A stretch of DNA of 64,000 nucleotides from Streptomyces sp. NBC_01750 (GTDB taxonomy: Bacteria > Actinomycetota > Actinomycetes > Streptomycetales > Streptomycetaceae). Positions 16,919 to 26,354 of the stretch are shown in pieces; position 1 is the stretch's first letter, and every line of letters starts with the position of its first letter. The notes below the pieces were generated by a model. That model worked only from the letters and a program-made list of their open reading frames with translations. It did not search any database and was not told where the DNA came from. Location: the NCBI RefSeq assembly GCF_035918095.1, contig NZ_CP109137.1, positions 5,024,001 to 5,088,000 on the forward strand, read 5' to 3'. The position numbers and the translations under genes are program-made.

Positions 16919-18604
16919 TCACTTCGCGTCGGCATAACACTCCACCACCGCCGTCGTGAACGGAAACCGCACCGGCGTCTCCCCGAAGGCGATCCGCCCG
17001 GCCAGCTCACCGGCCGCGCGGATCGCCTTCGCCACGTCCTCCGCCTCCTGTGCCGGGCAGTGCACGATCACCTCGTCGTGCTGGAAGAACACCAGCTCGG
17101 CCCGCATACTCGCGGTCGCCTGCCGCAGCGCCGCCAGCATCAGCAGCGCCCAGTCCGCCGCGCTGCCCTGCACCACGAAGTTCCGGGTGAAGCGGCCCCG
17201 CGCCCGCGCGTTCGAAGAGGCGTACCCGGGGGTGAACTCGCTCTCTGGGGAGGGGTGTTCCTCGCTCGCCTGCGGGATCCCCGCCTCGTCGTCGTCCCCC
17301 GAGCCCGCCGCCCGCGGGCTTGTCCGGCCCAGCCAGGTCCGTACCAGCCGGCCCTCCTCGCCGGCCCGCGCCGCCTCGTCGACGTATGCCACGGCCTTGG
17401 GGAATCTGCGCCGCAGCATCGCCAGGTTCTTCAGGCCGTCGCCCGATGTCTGGCCGTAGATCGCGCCCAGCAGCGCGACCTTGGCGTGGTCGCGGTCGCC
17501 GGAGAACGCCCGGTCGGACAGGGCCGAGTACAGATCGCCCTCGTGTCCCGCCACATCCATCAGGCCCGGGTCGCGGGAGATCGCGGCCAGCACGCGCGGC
17601 TCCATCTGGTCGGCGTCGGCGACCACCAGCCGCCAGCCCTCGTCGGCAACCACCGCCCGCCGGATGACCTTCGGGATCTGAAGTGCCCCGCCGCCATTGG
17701 TCGTCCAGCGCCCCGAGACCGTGCCACCGGGCAGATACTCGGGCCGGAACCGTCCGTCGCGGACCCAGTCCTGGAGCCAGCCCCAGCCGTGCGCCGTCCA
17801 GATCCGGTACAGCTTCTTGTACTCGATCAGCGGCTTCACGGCGGGATGGTCGAGCTCCTCCAGCTCCCAGCGCCGGGTGGACTTCAGCCTGATCCCGGCC
17901 CCGGCGAACGCCTTCACCACATCCGCCGGCAGATCGGGCCGCACCCTGCGGCCGAACGCGGCCGACACTTCGTCCGCGAGCTCCGCCAGCCGGCGCGGCT
18001 CGCCGCCGCCCGCGTACCGCTCGCCCAGCAGCTCGTGCAGCAGCGCCCGGTGCACATCCGCCCGCCACGGCAGCCCCGAGCGGTTCATCTCCGCGGCCAC
18101 CAGCATCCCGGCCGACTCGGCCGCGGTCAGCAGCCGCATCCGCCCCGGATGCTCGGCCGCGTCGTGTCTTCGCTGCTGATCGGCGTAGACCTCGAGGAGA
18201 GCCTCCAGCGGTACGGACATGGGCAGCGGCTCGAAGAGCGAGGACTGCGAGCCCGGTTCGGCCGCGCGCTGCGGCGGATCGGCCGGTACGGGAGCATTGC
18301 GCAGCCGCGCCCAGGCTGCCGCCGCCGAGCGGGGCTCCCCGAGCCGGCCTTCGTGGCCGAGCAGCAGCAGCTCCGCGTCCTCGATGTCGTAACACCGCTC
18401 GACGCGGACCCCGGCCGCCAGGAGCCGCGGATAGATCTCGGCGGTGGAGCGCCAGACCCACCTGCCGACCTCCGGCCGGGAGCGGACCGCCTCGGCCAGG
18501 TCGGGCTCCTCCTGGACAGGCCCGGTGGGCAGGCCGCCGGGGCCGAGGGGGACGAGCCGCGCCCCGCTGCCCTCCGCCGCCGCCAGAGCCCATCGTTCGC
18601 TCAT
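16919..18604 (-). CDS. family A DNA polymerase, bifunctional 3'-5' exonuclease/polymerase type
   Basis: This 561-residue protein is a second, Pol I-like enzyme found in actinobacteria. The N-terminal third is a degenerate exonuclease-like region. The polymerase half shows motif A as VVADADQMEPRVLA, motif B as DHAKVALLGAIYGQ, and motif C as FFQHDEVIVHC. There is no 5'-3' exonuclease domain. Compared with classical Pol I, motif A has DADQMEP where DYSQIEL is usual, while the metal-binding Asp and the HDE of motif C are kept. A start ten codons upstream (18634) is possible. It lies tail-to-tail with the sigma factor operon. Confidence 0.85.
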   Translation of the reverse strand: MSERWALAAAEGSGARLVPLGPGGLPTGPVQEEPDLAEAVRSRPEVGRWVWRSTAEIYPRLLAAGVRVERCYDIEDAELLLLGHEGRLGEPRSAAAAWARLRNAPVPADPPQRAAEPGSQSSLFEPLPMSVPLEALLEVYADQQRRHDAAEHPGRMRLLTAAESAGMLVAAEMNRSGLPWRADVHRALLHELLGERYAGGGEPRRLAELADEVSAAFGRRVRPDLPADVVKAFAGAGIRLKSTRRWELEELDHPAVKPLIEYKKLYRIWTAHGWGWLQDWVRDGRFRPEYLPGGTVSGRWTTNGGGALQIPKVIRRAVVADEGWRLVVADADQMEPRVLAAISRDPGLMDVAGHEGDLYSALSDRAFSGDRDHAKVALLGAIYGQTSGDGLKNLAMLRRRFPKAVAYVDEAARAGEEGRLVRTWLGRTSPRAAGSGDDDEAGIPQASEEHPSPESEFTPGYASSNARARGRFTRNFVVQGSAADWALLMLAALRQATASMRAELVFFQHDEVIVHCPAQEAEDVAKAIRAAGELAGRIAFGETPVRFPFTTAVVECYADAK

Positions 18605-18665
18605 GGACGCGAGTGTGGCAGCCGGGTCTGACAACGGAGCCGCCGGAGCGTCGGAGCGAGGAGTG

Positions 18666-19933
18666 TCAGGCCACCGCGTGGAAGAGCGCCGACGCCTCGC
18701 CGCGCGACGCCACCCCCAGCTTGGTCAGGATGTTCGCGACGTGGAACTTCACCGTCGACTCGCTGATGTGCAGCTCCTGCGCGATCAGGCGATTGCGGTG
18801 CCCGCGGGCCAGATGTGTCAGCACCTCCAGCTCCCGGGCCCCCAGCGAGCCGAGCGGTTGGACGCGGGCCGTCTCCGGCGCTCCGAGCGGGATCGTCGCC
18901 GTGACCGTGGTGCCCCACCCCGGCACCGCGTCCACGTCCAGCCGCCCGCCCAGCACCTCGAGCCGCTCGCCGACCCTGTGCGGGCCGAGCGCGCAGATGG
19001 AGAGCTCGCCAGGGCCGTCGTCCCGTACCGTCGCGCGCAGCTCGTTCCCGGCGAGATACCAACCGACATGGATCCGGCTCACGTCGTCCTGCTCAAGGAC
19101 GGTCAGCAGCACTGCCCGTACGACCGCGCGCGCCGCGTGCGCCACATCGGCGGCCAGCGGCCGGCCGGAGTCGGGCGGGCCCAGCTCCAGCCGCACCGGG
19201 CAGTAGCGCAGCATCGGCCGCAGTGAGTCCGCGAGCCGGGCGAAGGCCTGACCTGCGGGCTCCTCGGCGACCGCCCGATCCCGTTCTGTCTCGGCGCGCA
19301 GTTCGACCAGCGCGGTGACGGCCAGCTCGACGGCCGTGGTGCGGGCGGCCGCGTCGTCCAGATTCCGGCTGCGCAACACCCCGAGCAGGCCGGACAGCGC
19401 CGTCGCATGTGTCTCGGTCAGCTCGGCGATCACCCTCGCCCGCTCCCCGGCGGCGGCCCGCGACTGGGCGAGTGTGCCCGGTGCGGCCTCGGTGGCGAGC
19501 CGGTCGCGATGGCTGGTCACCAGGTCCCACAGGGCCTGTACGACGGCGGTGTCGGGCGCGGCGATGACGCTGTCCGCGCTCCGCACGAGTACCAGCAGCG
19601 CCCCTCGCGGCGTCGCGTCACTGACCACCGCGAGCACCGGGTGCTCGGCCCCGGCGATGCCGGCCGTGCCCTGCCAGGGCTGCCGGCGGGCACCGAGGCG
19701 ACCAGCGGGTGCAGTTCGGCGGCGGTGATCCGTCCGGCCGGCGAACCGCTGTCGCCGTACGTCTTGAACGGCGAGTGCGCGCAGTTCGTCGACAGCTCGG
19801 CGGCGGCCAGATGCGGGACGAGCGTGCCCAGGGTCGCGGACAGTCGCGGGAGGATCTCGCCCAGCGGCTGCCGGATCACCTCGTAGGCGGCGGCCAGGGC
19901 GGGCGCGGCGGGCACGGATCCGGTGAGTTCCAT
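18666..19933 (-). pseudogene. LuxR-type regulator with ATPase-like domain, split by a frameshift
   Basis: The first part (from ATG 19933, MELTGSVPAAPALAAAYEVI) runs to about 19680. There the sensible sequence moves to another frame (PWQGTAGIAGAEHPVLAVVS) that continues to 18666. A missing C in the run near 19677-19680 explains it. The rejoined protein of about 420 residues has an N-terminal sensory domain, a coiled region, and a GHKL ATPase-like part (VRDDGPGELSI, then VPGWGTTVTATIPLG). It ends in a LuxR helix-turn-helix (LGARELEVLTHLARGHRNRL, ESTVKFHVANILTKLG). It is divergent from the oxidoreductase at 20060. A sequencing error is as likely as a true lesion. Confidence 0.75.
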
Positions 19934-20059
19934 GGTGGCCAGCGTACGACCGCGGGCGGCGCGGGAGGCTGTCCCTTCGGCCAGGTCGAACCGTCCGAAA
20001 GACTGGCCGGTCCTGGCCGGCCGTAGACCGAAGGTTGTTCCTGGCGGAAGGAGCCAGAC

Positions 20060-20977
20060 ATGGAAGCGATCGTCTTCGAAGAGTTCGGCGGACCCGGGGT
20101 ACTGGGGCTGGCGCAGGCCGAGGAGCCGCACGCCGGCCCCGGCCAGGTGCGGGTGAAGGTCATGGCGGCGGGGGTCAACCCGCTCGACTACAAGATCCGT
20201 TACGGCTGGATGGAGCAGGCGTCCCCGACGACGCTTCCCTCGGTCCCGGGCCTGGAGTTCGCCGGGATCGTCGACGAGGTCGGCGAAGATGTGACCGCCG
20301 CATCGGTCGGCGACGAGGTGCTGGGCTGGACCACTACCGGTGCGTACGCGCAGTACGCCCTGGCCGAGTCCTTTGTACTCAAGCCGGCCGGACTGGACTG
20401 GACCGAGGCGGCGGCCCTGCCGGTCGCGACCGAGACCGCCCGGCGGGTGCTCGATCTGCTCGGCGTGCGCAGCGGCGAGACGCTGCTGCTGCACGGGGCC
20501 GCCGGAGTGGTCGGCGCTGCGGCCGTCCAGCTCGCCGTGGCGGCCGGGGTCACGGTCATCGGCACGGCCTCCACGGCCAACCACGACTATCTGCGCGAGC
20601 TGGGCGCGACTCCGGTCGCGTACGGCGACGGCCTTGTCGAGCGCGTCCGCGCGGCCGCTCCCCGGGGTGTGGACGCCGTCTTCGACGCGGCGGGCAAGGA
20701 CGCCCTGCCGGCCTCGGTCGAACTGCGCGGCGGCACCACGGACCGGATCATCACCATCGCGGACCCGGCCGCGGCCGCGCACGGGGTCCGCTTCTCGGCG
20801 GGCGGCACCGAGAGGCCGGAGATCGGCCTGGCGGAGCACGTCCGGCTGGCGGCCGACGGCAGGATCCGGATTCCGGTCGTGGAGGTCTTCCCGTTGGCGG
20901 ACGCGGCCAGGGCGCACGCGCTGAGCGAGACGGGCCATGTGCGCGGAAAGCTGGTCATCACTCCGTTCCAGGGATGA
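20060..20977 (+). CDS. zinc-independent NADPH:quinone oxidoreductase-like MDR enzyme
   Basis: This 305-residue medium-chain dehydrogenase/reductase has the GroES-like N-terminal domain (EEPHAGPGQVRVKVMAAGVN) and a Rossmann domain with LLLHGAAGVVGAAAVQLA at about 147-164. It lacks the structural and catalytic zinc ligands of alcohol dehydrogenases, as expected for quinone oxidoreductases. It would reduce quinones or enones using NADPH. It is divergent from the LuxR-type gene, about 125 bases apart, which suggests local control. Its 3' end overlaps the convergent acetyltransferase gene by 20 bases. Confidence 0.9.
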   Translation: MEAIVFEEFGGPGVLGLAQAEEPHAGPGQVRVKVMAAGVNPLDYKIRYGWMEQASPTTLPSVPGLEFAGIVDEVGEDVTAASVGDEVLGWTTTGAYAQYALAESFVLKPAGLDWTEAAALPVATETARRVLDLLGVRSGETLLLHGAAGVVGAAAVQLAVAAGVTVIGTASTANHDYLRELGATPVAYGDGLVERVRAAAPRGVDAVFDAAGKDALPASVELRGGTTDRIITIADPAAAAHGVRFSAGGTERPEIGLAEHVRLAADGRIRIPVVEVFPLADAARAHALSETGHVRGKLVITPFQG

Positions 20978-21539
20978 GCGTGGTGGTGAGCGCGCGGACG
21001 ACGCGGGCCGGGTTGCCCACCGCGAGCACCCCGGCCGGCAGGTCCTTGGTGACCACGGAGCCGGCGCCGACCACGGTGTTCTCGCCGATGGTCACGCCGG
21101 GGCAGACGATCACCCCTCCGCCCAGCCAGACGTTGTCCCCGATGATGATCGGGGAGGCCCTCTCCCAGCCTGCCCGGCGGCGTTCGGTGTCCAGCTCGTG
21201 GGCAGGGGTGAGGAGTTGGACGTTCGGGCCGATCTGTACGTCCGCGCCGACCGTGATCGGAGCGGCATCCAGAAAGACCGCGTTGAAATTGATGAACGTA
21301 CGGTCGCCGATGAAGATGTAGCGGCCGTAGTCGCACTGGAACGGCGGCCGGATGCGAACGTCCTCGCCCACCGAGCCGAGCAGCCCGGCGAGGATCTCGG
21401 CGCGCCGGCCGGGGGCCGCGCCGCCGTTCGCGTTGTACGCGGCGCAGAGGGCGGAGCGCCGCTCGGTGTCCGCGTCCAGCTCGGGATCGTCCGGGAGGTA
21501 CCACTCGCCTGCCAGCATGCGGTCCTTGTTCTCGCCCAT
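20958..21539 (-). CDS. sugar O-acetyltransferase (left-handed beta-helix, maltose/galactoside type)
   Basis: This 193-residue protein begins with the MAC domain (MLAGEWYLPDDPELDADTER) and continues into hexapeptide repeats that build a left-handed beta-helix: IGDRTFINFNAVFLDAAPIT, then IGPNVQLLTPAHE with the catalytic His, and IIIGDNVWLGGGVIVCPGV. It would transfer acetyl from acetyl-CoA to a sugar hydroxyl. The ATG at 21539 has GGAGGGACG upstream. A GTG at 21554 would overlap that site. Confidence 0.92.
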   Translation of the reverse strand: MGENKDRMLAGEWYLPDDPELDADTERRSALCAAYNANGGAAPGRRAEILAGLLGSVGEDVRIRPPFQCDYGRYIFIGDRTFINFNAVFLDAAPITVGADVQIGPNVQLLTPAHELDTERRRAGWERASPIIIGDNVWLGGGVIVCPGVTIGENTVVGAGSVVTKDLPAGVLAVGNPARVVRALTTTLIPGTE

Positions 21540-21627
21540 CCCACGTCCCTCCACGGCGGTCGACGTCTCTAGGATCGACCACGGGATCGATCAAGTGTGT
21601 TCGAACTGACCCAGGGGTGGGGTAATC

Positions 21628-22263
21628 GTGGTACGAGGTCTGCTGCGCGGCGCAGGTGCGGGACTGGTCCCGGCGGTGCTGGCGATGGCGGTGCTGACCG
21701 GCTGTTCGGCCGAGCCGGAGCCGGACAGGCCGGCGGGCGGGGCGAAGGCCGCGAAGAGTGCCGCGAAGAGTGTCACGAAGGGCGGCACGGTCGGAGCCGC
21801 GGGTTCGGCATGCGCACTGCCCGTCTCGTTCGACCTCGCGGCGGACTGGAAGCCGGAGGCCGTCAAGAACGACCCGGCGTTCGGGCTGCCGAAGCAGGGC
21901 CTCGTCACTCTCGTCTGCGAGATCGACGCCAAGCCCGCCGGGAACATCGGCTTTCTCCGCGTCTGGACCGGCGGCGGCAGCGGCGACGACGCGCGAAAGG
22001 CGCTCGAAGCGTTTGTCGCGGCGGAGGCGAAGAGCCGCGACAAGGTCGCGTACAGCGCGACGAAGGCGGGCGAGTACGCCGCCGCCGAGGTGACCTACCT
22101 GAACACCAGCGAGTTCCTGGACGCGCCCAAGAAGGAGCGGGCGCTCGCCTTCACGACCCCGCGCGGTGTGGTTGTCCTGCACCTCGGCGGATTCGACTCG
22201 CAGGAGCACGAGGAGATGCTCCCGGCGTACGAGCTGGCGAAGAAGAGCGTGCGCGGCGCCTGA
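21628..22263 (+). CDS. putative lipoprotein
   Basis: This 211-residue protein starts with GTG after AGGGGTGGGG and has a lipoprotein signal with lipobox LTGC at about residue 28. A Lys/Ala/Ser-rich linker follows, and then a compact domain (CALPVSFDLAADWKPEAV, and a second Cys in LVCEIDAKPAGN) that could hold a disulfide. It would be anchored on the outer face of the membrane. I recognise no named family. The nitrilase-like gene follows 66 bases later in the same direction. Confidence 0.8.
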   Translation: MVRGLLRGAGAGLVPAVLAMAVLTGCSAEPEPDRPAGGAKAAKSAAKSVTKGGTVGAAGSACALPVSFDLAADWKPEAVKNDPAFGLPKQGLVTLVCEIDAKPAGNIGFLRVWTGGGSGDDARKALEAFVAAEAKSRDKVAYSATKAGEYAAAEVTYLNTSEFLDAPKKERALAFTTPRGVVVLHLGGFDSQEHEEMLPAYELAKKSVRGA

Positions 22264-22329
22264 CGGGCCCCGCATCCGTACGGGCCCGCCCGAGGTGCCC
22301 GATCGTCGCGGCGCTGCGAGGCTTGGTCC

Positions 22330-23169
22330 ATGCGAGTGGCGCTGGCACAGACCGACTGCGCGCTGGGCGAGGTGGACCAGAATCTCCGGACGGCCCGCGA
22401 GCAGATCGAGCAGGCCGTGGCTCAGGGTGCGGACCTCGTCGTCTTCCCCGAGCTGAGCCTGCACGGCTACCACCTGGGCGCGCTGAAGCGGGACACCTCG
22501 GTGGAGGCGCGCGACCCGCGGCTGCTGGAGCTGGGGACGCTCGGAACGGATGTGCTGGTCGGGTTCCACGAGCACACCCGGTTGCGGGCGCACAACACCA
22601 GCGCCTACTACAGCGGCGGTGAACTGTTGCACGCGCACCGGAAGTTGTACCTCCCCAACTATCTGGCGTGGGAGGAGCGCAAGCACGTCAGCCCCGGCCA
22701 GTCGGTGCGCGCGTACGACCTGCCGCGGAACCAGGGCCGGGGCGCGACCCTCGTCTGCAACGACGCCTGGCAGCCTGTGCTGCCCTGGCTCGCCGTGCAG
22801 GACGGTGCGGAGGTCGTGATCGTACCGGCGAACAGCGCGGCCAGCCTGGACCCCGAGGCGATGGACACCGGCCTGTACTGGGACAGCCTGCTGTCCTACA
22901 CGGCACGGATGCTGCAGTGCTGGGTCGTCTTCGTGAACCGTGTGGGGAGCGAGAACGGCGCGTCGTTCTGGGGCGGGTCCCGTGTCGTGGACCCGCGCGG
23001 AGCCGTGGTGGCCCAGGCCCCCAAGTGGGAGCCCGGCCTGGTCACCGTCGACATCGACATCCACGAGGCGCGCCGCCAGCGGCGGGCCGTGCCGCTGGTG
23101 GCGGAGGCGCGCCTCGGGCTGATCGACCGGGAGGTCCGGCGGCTGATCGACGAGGGCGGGGACAGCTAG
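22330..23169 (+). CDS. carbon-nitrogen hydrolase (nitrilase superfamily)
   Basis: This 279-residue protein has the complete Glu-Lys-Cys triad: Glu41 in [11 protein letters not shown], Lys105 in HRKLYLPNY and Cys143 in LVCNDAWQP. The overall length fits the amidase branches of the superfamily. The substrate, an amide or carbamoyl compound, cannot be decided. A strong hairpin terminator follows five bases after the stop. Confidence 0.92.
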   Translation: MRVALAQTDCALGEVDQNLRTAREQIEQAVAQGADLVVFPELSLHGYHLGALKRDTSVEARDPRLLELGTLGTDVLVGFHEHTRLRAHNTSAYYSGGELLHAHRKLYLPNYLAWEERKHVSPGQSVRAYDLPRNQGRGATLVCNDAWQPVLPWLAVQDGAEVVIVPANSAASLDPEAMDTGLYWDSLLSYTARMLQCWVVFVNRVGSENGASFWGGSRVVDPRGAVVAQAPKWEPGLVTVDIDIHEARRQRRAVPLVAEARLGLIDREVRRLIDEGGDS

Positions 23170-23173
23170 GTCT

Positions 23174-23207
23174 GCGTCCCGCTCCGCCGCACGGCGGAGC
23201 GGGACGC
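23174..23207 (+). terminator. strong hairpin terminator after the nitrilase-like gene
   Basis: A perfect 16-bp stem (GCGTCCCGCTCCGCCG and its complement) closes on CA, directly after the stop codon at 23169. Confidence 0.85.
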
Positions 23208-23414
23208 TCCCGTACGCGGACGTGACCGATGCGCCGGCCCCCGGCCACAGCATGAACGCCTGCCGAAGATGAGCGCTCCGCCGAATGTGCCGGGCCGTGC
23301 TCGCGGCCCATGCCGTGCCGCTGGGCACCACGGCCGGATGACTGCCGGGAGCCGGGGGCCGGGTGACTCGGGCCTCGGGGCAGGGCCGGCCGTACCGCCT
23401 GGGATCATCGATAC

Positions 23415-24533
23415 GTGAGTACGGTCGAGAAGGCGCTGGCAGGTGCGCTGTATGTGGAGGACGACTCGGCGCTTGACACCGCGGCCTCGAGGCTCGCGGC
23501 TGACCGGGCCGCCGACGCTGAACTGCGGACGCGCGGCGAGGAGTTCGTGCGCCGGGCGTGGGAGCGGGGCTGGCAGCCGGCCGATGTCGTACGGATCGTC
23601 CGGCGCGACCTGGACGAACACCATGCGCGGCTCGTCTGCGGCCTGATCGCCGCGGAGACGAAGCGCTACGGGGAGCGGCTGCCACCCCGCTGGTCCGGGC
23701 AGCTCGCCGATCTCGAGGCAGGGGAGTGGCGCGCCGACCGCTTCTCGTACGCGACGGCGGTGCTCGAGCTGTACCGGCTGCTGGTCCGCCTCCCGTCGAT
23801 CGAGCCCGTCGGCCCGGTGCCGGGCGCTTCCGCCCTGCACATGGCTCCGTCGGCCGGGGAGCCGCGCATGCTCACTCGCGTCCGCGCGTTGCTCGCCAAG
23901 GCGGAGGCGACCGGCTTTCCGCAGGAGGCGGAGGCGCTCACCGCCAAGGCGCAGGAGCTGATGGCACGGCACAGTATCGACGAGGCGGCGCTCGCGGCGC
24001 AGACCCATCGGCCCGATGTGCCCGCGGCCTGCCGGATCGGCGTGGACGCGCCGTACGAGACGGCCAAGGCGATCCTGCTCGACGCGGTCGCCTCTGCGAA
24101 CCGCTGCCGCGCGGTGTGGAACAGCGGATTCGGCTTCTCGACGGTCGTCGGCTTCGAGGCAGATCTGGAAGGGGTCGAGCTGCTGTACACCTCGCTGCTG
24201 GTGCAGGGGACCTCGGCGATGACACGCGCTGAGGCGGGCCAGCGCGCCGGTGGCCGCAAGAGGACGAAGACTTTCCGGCAGTCCTTCCTGATGGCGTACG
24301 CGAGCCGGCTGGGGGAGCGGCTGGCGGCGGCGACCGAGAGTGTGACCGCCGACGAGGGCCTGCTGCCAGTGCTGGCGTCCCGGGACGTGGCGGTCACGGA
24401 TCACGCGGACCGGATGTTCCCGCGTACGACGAGCACCCGGGTGCGCGGGGTGACGGACCTGGCGGGCTGGGAGCACGGCACGACTGCGGCGGACACCGCG
24501 CGTATGCCGAAGGCGCACCCTCCGCTCCCCTGA
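23415..24533 (+). CDS. DUF2786 domain-containing protein
   Basis: This 372-residue soluble protein contains the DUF2786 signature at about residues 155-195 (RVRALLAKAEATGFPQEAEA, then KAQELMARHSIDEAAL), resembling a zinc-less SprT-associated helical domain. The rest is helical and uncharacterised. The family function is unknown, though neighbours elsewhere hint at DNA or protein turnover. The GTG at 23415 is the most likely start, though its ribosome binding site is weak. The C-terminus is Ala/Thr-rich. Confidence 0.8.
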   Translation: MSTVEKALAGALYVEDDSALDTAASRLAADRAADAELRTRGEEFVRRAWERGWQPADVVRIVRRDLDEHHARLVCGLIAAETKRYGERLPPRWSGQLADLEAGEWRADRFSYATAVLELYRLLVRLPSIEPVGPVPGASALHMAPSAGEPRMLTRVRALLAKAEATGFPQEAEALTAKAQELMARHSIDEAALAAQTHRPDVPAACRIGVDAPYETAKAILLDAVASANRCRAVWNSGFGFSTVVGFEADLEGVELLYTSLLVQGTSAMTRAEAGQRAGGRKRTKTFRQSFLMAYASRLGERLAAATESVTADEGLLPVLASRDVAVTDHADRMFPRTTSTRVRGVTDLAGWEHGTTAADTARMPKAHPPLP

Positions 24534-24596
24534 GGACCGCAATGCGAACCGCCCGGATGAGGGCGGGGTCGAGGGACGCGTACTTCGACGGCGGAT

Positions 24597-24626
24597 CCCC
24601 TGCCCCGCCCTGGGGCGGGGCAGGGG
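24597..24626. terminator. bidirectional hairpin terminator
   Basis: A perfect 14-bp stem (CCCCTGCCCCGCCC) with a TG loop lies between the convergent DUF2786 gene and the secreted protein gene, so it can serve both. Confidence 0.75.
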
Positions 24627-24634
24627 CCCGTGGG

Positions 24635-25309
24635 TCAGCGCTGCTGGACGAGCGCCCTGCCCGCACGGGCATCGGCGGAGCAGGACTTCTTCTCCGCAGC
24701 GGTCATCTTGCGGCTCTTGACGACCACCGCGTTGCTCGTGCCGTCCGTGCCGTTCGGGGCCGGGCCGGTGATGGTGTCCTGCCAGAACCAGTAGTAGTGA
24801 CCCCACTTGGGGCTGTCGTAGTGGGTCTGCCAGGTGCCGGAGACCTTCTGCATCACCTGGGCGCGGGAGATCCAGCCCACTTCACCGGGCTTGACCGTCA
24901 TGCCGAGGGAACTGCTCTCCGAGTGCGTGCTCGACCAGGTGTGGCTGTACGTCGCCGTCACACTCAGGTCGATGATGCCCGCGATCTTGCCGCCCGCGGT
25001 GACCGAGACGCCGGCCGAGTCGGTCGAGCCCACGGTGTCGTTCCAGGTCATGGACTGAGTGGCGTCCGACGTACTGCAGTTGAAGAGCGAGTCGGAGACC
25101 TGGCGGAACTCACCCAGGTACGCCTCGCCCAGCTGGGGGGAGTTGAAGGTGCACTTGCCCTCGCCCGAGGCGCAGTCCGCCGTGAGCTGCGGCAGTGTCG
25201 GCTGCTCATCGGCGGCCGCGTTCGGGGCGGCCGCCGCCGCTATCCCGCACGCGGCCACGGTCGTGACCAGTAAACGGCTGCCGTACCGCATGGCGCGGTT
25301 GTTCGTCAT
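24635..25309 (-). CDS. secreted hypothetical protein
   Basis: This 224-residue protein has a signal peptide (MTNNRAMRYGSRLLVTTVAA and an Ala-rich h-region, cleavage near ADE at about residue 33). The mature part resembles small secreted Streptomyces proteins with paired Cys (LTADCASGEGKCTF, and SLFNCSTSD). A Thr/Ser-rich beta region carries Trp residues (KVSGTWQTHYDSPKWGHYYW). A longer frame exists, but the ATG at 25309 follows AAAGG and gives a correct signal peptide. Function unknown. Confidence 0.75.
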   Translation of the reverse strand: MTNNRAMRYGSRLLVTTVAACGIAAAAAPNAAADEQPTLPQLTADCASGEGKCTFNSPQLGEAYLGEFRQVSDSLFNCSTSDATQSMTWNDTVGSTDSAGVSVTAGGKIAGIIDLSVTATYSHTWSSTHSESSSLGMTVKPGEVGWISRAQVMQKVSGTWQTHYDSPKWGHYYWFWQDTITGPAPNGTDGTSNAVVVKSRKMTAAEKKSCSADARAGRALVQQR

Positions 25310-25477
25310 CCTGATGCCTTTCGCATGTGCTGGGGGGTCGGTGAATCCGCCTGCGGGCTGCGTGAGTTGATGCACCCCGTGTCCGTTGGCGATCACCGCC
25401 TGGTGCGTCTGCGATTGTCCTGACAACGAGCCCGACACGCCAGGGCGGCGCAACGACGACGGGCCACGAACGACGAC

Positions 25478-25508
25478 GGGCCACGGACCCGGGGAGGGTC
25501 CGTGGCCC
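25478..25508 (-). terminator. hairpin terminator after the lipoprotein gene
   Basis: A perfect 13-bp stem (GGGCCACGGACCC) with a five-base loop sits 18 bases past the stop codon of the minus-strand lipoprotein gene. A partial copy of its left arm precedes it at 25461-25470. Confidence 0.75.
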
Positions 25509-25525
25509 GTAACCGGCCCCTTACG

Positions 25526-25990
25526 TCAGGGAGTCGGAATGCCGGTCGGCAGCCCCGTCGGCAGCTTGCCCGCCGCCGACTTGATGAGCGTGTCCTTCGC
25601 GCCGGCGTCCCACGAGATGACCAGCGTCTTGCCGTCGTTGGACTCGATCGAACCCATCGTGCGGTCGGTGTTCCCGTCCGCGCACTTCAGCGACAGCATC
25701 TGCTTGCCCATGTCGGACACCTCGCCGGTGCACGCGTGCCCGTCGGCCAGCAGTACCGCCTTGGTGCCGGTGACTGCCAGGGACACGGCCTTGCCCTCGG
25801 TCACGCCTGCCCAGGCGCCCTCGATGTTCCCGCTGCCCGCGCCGGCGTCGCCGCCCGCTTCCGTCGGTGCCGTGGACGCCTTCTCCTTGCCCGCGTCGTC
25901 ACCGCCGTCGCTGCCGCAGCCGGACAGTACGAGAGCGGCGGCCGCGACAAGACCCGCCGCGGCGACTGACGTACGTACGCGCTTGTGCAC
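25526..25990 (-). CDS. putative lipoprotein
   Basis: This 154-residue lipoprotein has a GTG start at 25990 after AGGGGGACAG, a short basic n-region (MHKRVRTSVAAAG) and the lipobox LSGC near residue 24. A Gly/Asp/Ala linker leads to a small beta-rich domain with two Cys (ADGHACTGEV, LSLKCADGN) likely to form a disulfide. The frame stays open upstream, but those residues do not look translated. Function unknown. Confidence 0.8.
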   Translation of the reverse strand: MHKRVRTSVAAAGLVAAAALVLSGCGSDGGDDAGKEKASTAPTEAGGDAGAGSGNIEGAWAGVTEGKAVSLAVTGTKAVLLADGHACTGEVSDMGKQMLSLKCADGNTDRTMGSIESNDGKTLVISWDAGAKDTLIKSAAGKLPTGLPTGIPTP

Positions 25991-26048
25991 TTCTCTGTCC
26001 CCCTTGTTGGTTCCAAGACCGCCTTGTTGGATCCAAGACCGCGCCAAG

Positions 26049-26354
26049 CTACCAGGAGGACTTCCGCACCCCCGGCAGGAACCCGGCGTGCGCCTGTTCA
26101 CGAAGCCCCACCCGGGAAAGCCCGAACTTCCGCAGATGCCCGCGGGGCCGGCCGTCCACGCTGTCCCGGTTCCGTACCCGCGTGGCGCTCGCGTCGCGCG
26201 GCTGTCGCCGCAACTCCGCCTGCGCGGCGATCCTTTCGGTCTCGCTCGTGCCCGGGCGGCGGATGATCTCCTTCAACTCCGCCCGCCGAGCGGTATATCG
26301 CTCCACGATCACCTTGCGCCGCTCATTACGGACGATCTTGCTCTTCTTCGCCAT
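26049..26354 (-). CDS. rpsN: 30S ribosomal protein S14, zinc-independent paralogue
   Basis: This 101-residue S14 starts [20 protein letters not shown] and has the long form without the CxxC...CxxC zinc ribbon. It would replace the zinc-binding S14 in the small subunit when zinc is scarce. Its ATG overlaps the stop codon of the truncated rpmB by one base, so the two were once translationally coupled. In S. coelicolor such paralogues are repressed by Zur. Here the upstream genes and any Zur-controlled promoter have been deleted, so how this gene is transcribed is unclear. Confidence 0.93.
   Translation of the reverse strand: MAKKSKIVRNERRKVIVERYTARRAELKEIIRRPGTSETERIAAQAELRRQPRDASATRVRNRDSVDGRPRGHLRKFGLSRVGLREQAHAGFLPGVRKSSW

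Noticed and set aside
20587..23685. Minus-strand open frame of 1,032 codons
   Set aside because: It covers several well-supported + strand genes and the acetyltransferase in another frame. Its composition is that of an antisense shadow in GC-rich DNA and no domain is recognisable.
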